A stretch of 64,000 bases of DNA from positions 15,925,001 to 15,989,000 of the forward strand of contig OX335658.1 in the NCBI GenBank assembly GCA_946894095.1, in the 5' to 3' direction. The DNA comes from Incurvaria masculella. Its lineage: Eukaryota > Arthropoda > Insecta > Lepidoptera > Incurvariidae. Below, piece after piece: positions 56,036-64,000 of this stretch. The notes beneath the pieces were generated by a model. That model did no database searches. It saw nothing but the letters and a program-made list of their open reading frames with translations, and was not told where the DNA came from. Every line of letters starts with the position of its first letter. Position 1 is the first letter of the stretch. The position numbers and the translations under genes are program-made.

Positions 56036-57884
56036 TGTAATATTTAAAAACATTAGTTGAACTATTTTTATAAAAAGAGACATATATGACTAATACCACA
56101 CCTACCTCGTAAGATTTCAATTTATTTCATATTTAAATTGTTTCTTCTTATATTTTTCTTGTAAGCGGTGGTAGCGATTAACTTAACGTAGGTGTTAGCC
56201 TTGTTTGTGAATGGCAAAGTACATATTTTTGTCAGTTTTCATTCGCATGAATTAGAGCAGGCGGATTGTACCTCTTTGACATATTTAAGTGTAGGTTACC
56301 TATTAATGAAATAAAACAATACAATACAAATTTTTACAAAATTGAAATAATACACGAAGTTATTTCACGATGTCCGGGCATCTTTCATTTCTCTCGTGTA
56401 CAAACTATAAACTGCCAAAGTTCGAACATTGGATAAAATACATAAAACCTGCCCTGCGACTGCCCGCGTATACGAAGTTTGACAACAGACATCGTAACCA
56501 AAATGTGAATAATACTAAATACGTGCAGTCTACAACGCAGCCAATCTCCGTCGACCAACGCTTTGCAATTTCCGTTCTCGTAGTATGTTAGAATTGTATT
56601 ATGTATTAAGACAGTCGGCGCTGTGCCAAATGCCATTGGTTGGCCGCCAATACTTTTTCCTTTATATTTTATTTCCCCAGAGCTTGCCCACGGCTGTGAC
56701 ATGGGGATACGCATGATTGTGCGAACACTCTTTTAAATCTCTTTAATTTTGTTTCCAATTATTTTATCGTATTCGATACAGTATCTCTGAAACTCCAAAT
56801 AAACTTACCTCTGGTAAAAGGGTTTATCAGTTTCAATGTTTCGCTCATATAAGAAACTAAGATTCATCGAGTTCTTAAATTAGGTACTGACTGAATTTTC
56901 CTTTTGAAAATTAAATTATTTTGAAAATAATCTGAAAAAGGTATTGGTCAATTGATGAGATAACGGTAATGTCGTATCCATTAAATACATAAAATTATCA
57001 TGTCCAAGCTGAATCTGTTATTCCAATGAAATGAATATTTTACAAAATATTTTTATTAAAAAAAACATTTTTTAAGGTGCAGCTACAAACATCCAAAATA
57101 GACTTTCTGGAATAATAATCCAAAATGAAAAACATCATTTTTTTAAGTAAATGAGAACAAAAAACTACAGTGATATGAAGGACCAACACGAAAAAAATAT
57201 TAGAGAAACACAAATAAATAAAATCAACCAACATGACTGAAGGTTCATAAATTATTATTTTATTACATACATGAAATAAGAAGGATTGGGTCACACATTA
57301 AAGGACTGCATCATGGACTCCATTTTGGTAAATTTTATTTAACTGCGAAAAAGAAACGAAATTATAAAAGAAAGGTCTTCTTCAAGATTCAGGAATATAA
57401 GTAAAAGAAGACTTTCCAAATATATATTCTAGTCAAAAAAGTATTAATCTTGTAATGAATAATAAAACATTTTTCCCATTCCATCTACATATGTTTCCAT
57501 TTAGTCGGTCGTATGATGATCTACACGCAAAAATGATCGTTGAATCATGTGAAACCCCTTCCTAAACTTGCAACTCGTGACGGATATACTGTGGTCCGCT
57601 AGCTCGTATTACGTTCTTGCTTTCATGTGGTTACCATTAGACAACAGTGCAATGAATCTACATTCGCCCAGAGAATTTCGACGAAGTTCATTCACCCTAT
57701 ATTATATTATATATTAACTATGTCGATAAACCATTTCAAACATGTTCATCGATCTCGGTAACATTAAAAAGTATCATATAATTCATTACAACGACGTACT
57801 TAATAAAAAATTGTCGGTAGCTCATACTAATAAATCCTGTACCCATAATTTAACTACGGATACGCTTTTTTTATTCAGTTTCGT
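56036..57884. other. Intron sequence, no gene seen
   Basis: 56920-56950 shares an old repeat with 30915-30943. No coding signal recognised; 57040-57294 is open only because it is AT-rich. Confidence 0.45.
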
Positions 57885-58140
57885 CGGGATTTTCATTTAA
57901 TTTCATCTATTTAAACTTTTTGGTAGTCAAACTACACTAAGTTACGTCACAAAGATCCGCGGATTCGATCAACCCAGTAAAGAAGAATCCGCAAAGAAAC
58001 TTCACGGGTTTACATAATATATGTTTCCGTGCACAATTATGAAATAGACACTTAGATCTAAATGCTGCTGCCAAACAATTCCTTGGTAGAAAAGATTGAC
58101 AAAGAACAAAGGACAATAGAAACAGCAACCCTCCGTTTAT
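57885..58140 (-). mobile_element. LINE 3' end, copy flanking the exon 1 relic (left)
   Basis: TTTTTGGTAGTCAAACTACAC, GATCCGCGGATTCGATCAAC and AAAGAAACTTCACGGGTTTA: inverse of the 22790 family with an ATTTCAT-type tail at its left end. Confidence 0.7.
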
Positions 58141-58321
58141 AGATTTGTATATATAATACTATAGAAGGAGTAAGTTTTACAATATCTCCTTCATTTTAAA
58201 AATAAATTTCGAATGGTGATATATCACTCGCCTCGCGAGGCAGGCCGGCTTACCAACCGTCACGTCGTGCCGCGATCGACCCCCGGCTCGTGAACCGTTG
58301 AGATCTATACGAACGTGCTGC

Positions 58322-58404
58322 GACTCGCGGTCTACGTGTGCACTCGGGCAGTGTAGGTAGGCGTGCTGGCTGACCGAAGCGGTCGCCTCGCGCTGCGTGA
58401 ACCA
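58322..58404 (-). pseudogene. Decayed partial copy of dpr Ig1 exon 1 with flanking intron
   Basis: The plus strand shows GCAGTGTAGGTAGG and GCGGTCGCCTCGCGC, matching the functional exon at 59616-59752, preceded by ACTCGCGGTCT, which in the parent is intron sequence just past the donor. About 22 bp including the donor are missing in the copy, and a one-base insertion in the CGGGCAG stretch shifts the frame. Intron sequence in the copy argues for DNA duplication, not retroposition. A weaker similar GC-rich block with CTTACC lies at 58215-58310. The copy lies between two same-orientation LINE 3' ends (57885-58140 and 58475-58725). Confidence 0.7.
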
Positions 58405-58474
58405 CGAAGATCTATACCAGAGGTTCTAAAACTTATTTCGTCTGCAGCCCACTTTGACGATCAATAATTTTCCA

Positions 58475-58725
58475 GATACTAATTCATTTCATTGTATTTC
58501 ATTCATTTAAACTTTTTGGTAGTCAAACTACACTAACTTACGTCACAAAGATCTGCGGATTCTATCAAACCAGTAAAGCAGAACCAGCAAAGAAACTTCA
58601 CGGGTTTACATAACATATGTTTCCGTCCACAATTATGAAATAGACACTTAAATCTAAATGCTACTGCCAAAGAATTCCTTGGTAGAAAAGATTTAGGCAA
58701 AGAACAAAGAACAATAGAAAACCTC
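58475..58725 (-). mobile_element. LINE 3' end, copy flanking the exon 1 relic (right)
   Basis: Near-identical to 57885-58140 in the same orientation, with tail TTCATTGTATTTCATTCATT. Confidence 0.7.
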
Positions 58726-59129
58726 AGTTTAAATTACTTACAACTAACAATGTTACTAATGCAATAATATAAATTAATGTAATTTATAGCATTACAAGTA
58801 TTCTCTGTTGTAAAAGCCGTCGTCAACTTAACTTATGTCAGGTGTATAAAGCCCGCGTCAAGTTAGTACTCCCAAAATGTCTTGATCTTACAAATCACAA
58901 TCGCAAAAATTACTTTAATAATATGAAAACTTAATGAATATGACGTGACCCAGACGTAAAGGTCGCTGAAAACTGGGAGACCTCAATTCTAGCCCATCTA
59001 TGTTGAAGCAAATTTCTACCGCTCCTCACTTCCACCATTGCAGCAGCGGTGGAATCGAAGCGAATCACTCAACTTTAAGTACTTTAAAATATTAGAAACA
59101 CATCGCGCTGATGTTGCGCACTCGGTAGA
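58726..59129. other. Intron sequence, no gene seen
   Basis: No recognisable element between the LINE end and the MITE. Confidence 0.4.
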
Positions 59130-59564
59130 GGCCCTGGTACTAGCCAAATCGCAAAGTTTAACTAACTAAGTCTGACGATTAGAAGTTTTATTCTTACAAG
59201 GAAGCTTAGGAATAAACCTATTCTCGTTAATGTATATTTCCTTTTTCTATACAAAATACATTGCGGAAACTGTGTCCATTTCCGAACTTTTTTGACTGAA
59301 TGTAGAAATTTAAAAGCAAATGGAATTAATTGTGTATGTATATGTGCTTATATCTAGAAATCACATTACTTTCAGGTTCCTAATGTGAAAAATCTACTTT
59401 TTTATTATTATTATTATTAAAATAAATGATGGAATCAAAAAATATTAACAATCCATTATCAGTCTGTAGTTCTATTTGGACTTGCCTCAGCGTTACACTA
59501 CATATTATTACATTTGTTTAAAGGTGCATTCGTATGGTGCGAGTAGTTGGCTAGTCCTATCGCC
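59130..59564 (+). mobile_element. TTAA MITE family A, copy 3, next to dpr exon 1
   Basis: GGCCCTGGTACTAGCC at the left, CTAGTCCTATCGCC at the right. The TTAA flanks have decayed to TAGA/TCAG. 435 bp. Ends 51 bp from the exon 1 splice donor. Confidence 0.85.
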
Positions 59565-59615
59565 TCAGCCGTTCACATCTAAAGGAGCGTGTCCACACTC
59601 GCGGTCTGCACTTAC

Positions 59616-59752
59616 CGCGCGGTCAGCGAGGTTGCGCACCCGGCAGTGCAGGTAGGCCGGCTGGCCGACCGCCGCGGTCGCCTCGCGCCGCGTGCTGTTG
59701 TCGAAGTATGGCTGGCCGAGCGGCTCCCACCCGCCGCCACCCGCCGACACTC
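59616..59752 (-). CDS. dpr-family gene, exon encoding first half of Ig domain 1
   Basis: The minus strand reads 45 codons after two bases of split codon: a Gly-rich lead-in, then GQPYFDNSTRRE, AVGQPAYLHCRV and RNLADRA. This is the N-terminal half of the first Ig domain of Dpr proteins, with the B-strand cysteine in LHCRV. The acceptor is a pyrimidine-rich stretch ending in CAG at 59753-59755. The donor is GTAAGT, beginning at 59615. The exon ends in phase 0, and the exon at 9609 begins in phase 0 with VSWIRKRD, exactly the Dpr continuation. Dpr proteins are neuronal surface receptors that bind DIP partners in synaptic matching (family knowledge). The exon is far more GC-rich than its surroundings. 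A TTAA MITE ends 51 bp beyond the donor and a SINE lies about 160 bp upstream, so it is tightly boxed in by transposons. Which Dpr paralogue this is cannot be fixed; RKRDLHILT and GSDINLTC recall the Dpr1-5 group. Confidence 0.9.
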
Positions 59753-59912
59753 CTGCGCAAAGAACCTTATTTCAGCGTCATGTTTTTTTAATACTTAGTT
59801 TATTTTTTTTATTATGCCATCATATATCATTATCTGTGTAAATCGAGAATCGCATTAAATGTTTTGTTCTTTTTATGCATTTTTTGGTCACTACCAGTGG
59901 AGTGTGTACTGA

Positions 59913-60268
59913 GCGGCCCGTAGCCTAGTGACGTGGGGACTGGGCTAGCGTACCAGAGGCCTGGGTTCGATTCCGACATGCACCACTGTCTTTCTCTTTC
60001 TGAAATAGGTAATTGCATTTCGTTACGAATGCATGCGATTCCATGGTTCGGAATCCATGTCAAACTGTAGGTCTCCTTCCTCTACTAGGTGGTAGGGTTA
60101 AGCCCGCCCGGGTTAGTACCACCGCATTGGATGAAACTGTGGTCTTACGGCAACGAAAGTTGTCCGTGTTTTCAATCCAGTTCAATGTAGACGTGCTCAT
60201 AAAGTGTATTGGGCTCATATCACGACGGTAGTTGTGTGGTATTAGCCATCCATGTCAGGCTCCATAAA
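59913..60268 (+). mobile_element. SINE copy, tRNA head, upstream of dpr exon 1
   Basis: GCGGCCCGTAGCCTAGTGAC (box A), CTGGGTTCGATTCCG (box B), body, and tail CATGTCAGGCTCCATAAAA. An internal deletion removes part of the 3' body. Confidence 0.9.
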
Positions 60269-60762
60269 ACATATCCAAAAATCGAATAGGTTGATTGTTT
60301 TTATTATATTTTATATCTTATATTATTATTTATATTTTATTACTTTAAAAAAATCAAACGTTATCAAATTCTAATGGACGAACGCTAAGCTTTACTCCTG
60401 TACTAAGGATTATTGCTAACTTTACAAGCATACGCTAAATTGTTCGAACTAGTCGCCCGAGACGAGCAATTCGTAACAATAATAATGATGAATAAAGTTG
60501 ACGGCATGGCCTGGCCGCCCGCCCCTTGATGAAATGGGCAAAATGGGCATGATTTATGATGGCCGACACATTGTGATAATTTTGATTTACTCGCCACATA
60601 AATTAACATTTCGTTTCCTTTTTGTGCCGCTTCGTATTGTTGAAGAGCGAATGAAAATCGATTGAGCGGTTTGCTCGAATTATGTTAAGGTCGTCTTTAT
60701 TTGAAAATATTTTGCTATATTACCACATTTTGTACCATATTACACACAACCCATATTTTAAG

Positions 60763-61375
60763 CGGCTCGTAGCCTAGTGGCGAGGAGACTTGCCTAGTTT
60801 CAGTTTCAGTTTCAGTTTCTTTATTTCCTCCATTAGATGTATATTACACACTCGGATTCGTCATTTTTTTTTTCCTGTCGGTTCGATTACTTTTGGCGAA
60901 GAAGAGCCGACAAGAAACTTCGTCAGGTTGGTCATTGTATTATTATTTTTTCCAGTGATACTTACAAACTAGTTTACAGTGATTGATTGATTACTACTGC
61001 TCACAAAGAACATTATTATAAGAACATTATATACATTGGTGAGGAGCAAACTCTTGACTACTATAATGACATCTTATTCTAAATTAATAGGAATTATGAT
61101 CTAAATTATTCAGGTGTAAAAAGCCATCGTCATTTTTGATACAAGGTAATATCAAATTAAATATAAGTTAGTAAATAAACAAATTCATACTAAAATGTAG
61201 TACCCATGTCAGAGAAAATAATAATAATAGAAAATAATAATAATAAAAAACTAGCCTACCAGAGGTCTGGGTTCAAATTCTCGCCCGTTCATGTACCACT
61301 TTATTTTTCTTTCTGAGTTGGATAAGTGCATTACGCCCCGAATGCGAGCTGCTGCATGGTTCGGAATTCATGTTC
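60763..61375 (+). mobile_element. SINE head split by a LINE 3' end
   Basis: GCGGCTCGTAGCCTAGTGG to GCCTAG at 60798 is the SINE start. CTAGCCTACCAGAGGTCTGG at 61252 on, with box B GGGTTCAAATTC, is its continuation. Between them, 60799-61251 starts (TTTCAG)n then TTTCTTTATT, i.e. a minus-oriented LINE 3' end with AATAAA and a microsatellite tail. CTAG is duplicated at the junctions. Confidence 0.8.
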
Positions 61376-62267
61376 ACACAGAAATAAATCAGAGAATCTA
61401 TCTGTAATTCCGATAATACCGATCGTCTTGCAACGTTAAAATAGAGCCAACTAAGTAAATCGGTTACTCTTACTGTGCGAAATAATTAAATATTACTGTA
61501 TCTGTAAACGATTGCACAAATAACTGTTTTTCTTACTATTTCCCTAACTGTGTGAAACATGTTTGTAGCTTTATTATTTTTAATTTACATTCTTTCTTAC
61601 GTCTTATATTCAGTGAAAGGTACTGTCTAATTTGATAAAACGACTGTACCTACCTCTTGAAACTGGACATTTGCACGCCTAATTTTTAGTCAAACCTAAT
61701 GTTTAGGTAACCGTTTCAAAATCATCTGATCTATCACACGTGTTATTTTTACCAAGCGCGGTACCGCCTTATAGGTTAAAATAACTGTTTAATACTGTTT
61801 TGGTTCATTAAAAAGGCTCTTTACACCAAATTCTTATTGATCATTAGTTAATTTTGTCGGAACACATTTCTCAGAAATCATTTAAATTTATAATAGGTTT
61901 AGCTTTTCGTTATGTTACTATGTGATCAGGTCACTGTAGTAGTTCATGACAGAAATGATAGTAATAAACTAAACGTGCACAGGTAACACAATTTTTATTT
62001 TTTCTTCTTGTTGCCACTGGAGTAGAGCATCGCTTCAAGGTCCTTGCTTGTGGTGACGCTTGGTTCGGGTCACCTCTTCCCCTAAAATATGGTTGAGAGA
62101 GGCGATGGCTGGACCCGGTGTGATGCTTGTGAACGGGTGCTGTTTGTGGGGACTGGCCTGCTCCAATTGGCAACATGTTAGATGACGGACATGACTTTGC
62201 AGAATAAACCGATATTTGAACTGTTGCATGCGACGTGAATGGTAGATTTTTGTGAAATAATATTAAT
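61376..62267. other. Intron sequence, no gene seen
   Basis: 61990-62230 is GC-richer with open minus frames (SPHKQHPFTSITPG...), but no family recognised. Confidence 0.4.
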
Positions 62268-62271
62268 TTAA

Positions 62272-62736
62272 GGGCCTGGTACTAGCCAAATCGCAAAGTT
62301 AGACGAGGCACCCCAAGTTAACTAACTAAGTCTGACGATTATAAGTGTCATTCTTACAATATATGATTCCTTGTCTAGGAATCGAATTATTTTCGTTAAT
62401 GTATGTTTCCTTTTTCTATACAAAATACATTGCGGAAACGGTGTCCATGTCCGAACTTTTTTGACTAAATGTAGAAATCTAAAAGCAAATGGAATTTTTT
62501 GTTTATGCATATATGCTGTTTTTGCTTATATCTAGAAATCGAATTACTTTCAGATTTCTAATGAGAAAAATCAACTTTTATATTTTTATTATTATTTAAA
62601 TAAATGATGAAAAATATTAACAATCCATTATCAGTCTGGAGTTCTATTTGGATTTGCTGAAGCGTTTCACTACATATTATTACATTTGTTAAAAAGTGCA
62701 TTTGTATGGCGCGAGTAGTTGGCTAGTCCTAGCGCC
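62272..62736 (+). mobile_element. TTAA MITE family A, copy 4
   Basis: TTAA at 62268-62271 and 62737-62740; ends GGGCCTGGTACTAGCC and GGCTAGTCCTAGCGCC. 465 bp. Highly similar to copy 1. Confidence 0.88.
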
Positions 62737-62740
62737 TTAA

Positions 62741-64000
62741 TGTATTGACATAAACGGGTACCAATAACCCGTATTTCTGTAAGCAGTGGCAAACAAACAA
62801 ATTTGTAAACTTAGACTAAGTGGACGTTGAAAAAAATCAGCGAAGTTTCTTGCCAGTTCTTCATCGCCGCGAATGCTGAACTGGCTAATGATAAAATATG
62901 ACAAATCCGAGTGCAGTGTGCTGCCTGTGGATGATGAATAAACAATAAACAATAGATCCTTACCGTAATATATGAATAGTAATGATAAACACGTAACCAT
63001 AAATTACTGAATTTTAACTGTGGAAAACACTAAACAGTTGCACATAATTTTCAGTGCACCACCTACAACCGGACACAGAATAAATATTATTTTTCTTCTT
63101 TCTTTACAACGAGAAAATATTAATAACGAGGTTTTTTCTCGTCGTTCTTTTAACTGGGTCACTTTATTACATGGGTTCTGAGTACTTGGGCCATCTGCTG
63201 AGCACATTATTTCCTTCGGGTGGCCTGTCTACTCACGGACCCGCAACTAGAACACTCATTCATTGCAGTGATGTTCCATAGCAGCGACGGTGCAACTTCA
63301 ACTCGAGAAATTCGGACACAAACCACCATTGGCGAGAAGTTTCGAGTTCGAACTGACTTTCAAAGGTTCATTGGCGACCATAGCGCTCACTTCGTAGAAA
63401 CTAGTTGCCAGTTTGCCGACAAATGGATACCGTTGACCACTGAGCTGATAAACAAATGACTGTAGCATCAAAATATTCCAGATAAATGAGCATGTATGCA
63501 ACATCGGAATTAAAGTTGGAGAAAGGCCCGAACCACACTTTCTCCACAAGTCGTGCACTAAATTTCATACTTCTTGACCGAGACCACAAGGAAAGTGACT
63601 TTGAGTAAGGTTGGTATATTTTTTCTCACACTGTCATTTGGCTTTGTTTTTCGCAGCCCCCCTGAAATATCGAAATCTTATGCTCGTCGTCCTAAAGAGG
63701 TCCCGGCATACGCTATAGGCCGCGCTAAACATAAAAAAATACTATCGCATATTTTTTTAGCAATTAAAATACTCAATACTCATGATTGTTGATTTTAAAG
63801 CAATTACTTAATTTATTTATTTTATTTTATTTTATTTTATTTCAAAATGTACAGGTGTAAAAATTAACACTTGTACTTTATCAGAACATTTTAAATTGTT
63901 CTATGATCGATAATAATTTCACAATCTGTCTACCCCGATTAAACCGTTAATTTTTTTTAAATTTATTTTAAACAATTACATTATATACCGACGACCTCTC
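62741..64000. other. Sequence upstream of dpr exon 1, no gene seen
   Basis: 63150-63650 is higher in GC with several short open frames on both strands; none is recognisable. (TTTTA)n at 63811-63842 may be a LINE tail. No signal-peptide exon for dpr found. Confidence 0.45.

Larger units (their letters stand above)
9610..59615 (-). other. 50 kb intron splitting dpr Ig domain 1
   Basis: The donor GTAAGT at 59615 and the acceptor CAG at 9610 define a 50,006 bp intron between the two halves of one Ig domain, phase 0 on both sides. It holds essentially every transposable element listed here apart from those at the two ends. I found no other host coding gene inside it. That one intron joins exactly these exons is inferred from the matching family sequence and phase; extra alternative exons cannot be excluded. 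Confidence 0.85.

Noticed and set aside
59913..59985. A tRNA gene
   Set aside because: Box A and B are present but the cloverleaf is not complete and the sequence runs into the SINE body.
63220..63589. Overlapping open frames on both strands near the right end
   Set aside because: GC-richer but no recognisable motif on either strand; could be an unknown exon or repeat, not supportable.

Overview
This 64 kb window is animal nuclear DNA, almost certainly from a moth or butterfly. It is AT-rich, has no operons, and is packed with transposable-element families of kinds common in lepidopteran genomes: SINEs with poly-A tails, TTAA-flanked MITEs, RTE and Jockey/CR1-like LINE 3' ends, Helitron-like ends, mariners and a Ty3/gypsy element. 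The species cannot be read from the sequence.

The only host gene I can support lies on the minus strand. It is a member of the dpr (defective proboscis extension response) immunoglobulin-domain family of neuronal cell-surface receptors. Three exons are visible in transcription order: 59752-59616 (first half of Ig1), 9609-9399 (second half of Ig1) and 7600-7501 (start of Ig2). Splice signals and codon phases match at both junctions (phase 0, then phase 1). The two halves of the first Ig domain are separated by a 50,006 bp intron, which makes up most of the window. The upstream exon(s) (signal peptide) and the rest of Ig2 lie outside the window or were not recognised. Decayed partial copies of both Ig1 half-exons lie inside the intron, at 58322-58404 and 10107-10185.

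Layout by region. 0-9 kb: dpr exon 3, a mariner relic, and several MITEs and hairpin elements. 9-12.5 kb: dpr exon 2, its broken copy (split by an RTE LINE end) and two SINEs. 12.7-14 kb: a mariner with an open transposase. 14-26 kb: MITEs, a CpG-dense tandem duplication, a head-to-tail TTAA MITE pair, ACGG-repeat elements and a SINE with a 5S-rRNA-derived head. 26-32 kb: a 5'-truncated RTE LINE with a perfect 14 bp target duplication, then a three-element nest that includes a TTAA element carrying a foreign ORF fragment. 32.2-37.8 kb: a nearly intact Ty3/gypsy retrotransposon (5,550 bp, twin 532 bp LTRs, one premature stop). 38-41 kb: a perfect 117 bp inverted repeat and a Tc1/mariner-superfamily relic. 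43.8-45.7 kb: a G-rich block followed by a nine-unit tandem repeat of about 191/195 bp. 46-56 kb: LINE fragments, a Helitron-like element with an exon-like insert, and SINEs. 57.9-64 kb: LINE ends, the pseudo-exon, dpr exon 1 and flanking MITEs and SINEs.

Nothing indicates a new enzymatic or defence system. The most unusual signals are the decayed Ig exon copies, one SINE family carrying two types of RNA-derived head (tRNA and tRNA-5S chimera), three unrelated TTAA element families (one with captured ORF sequence), and the satellite-like array inside a neuronal gene intron.
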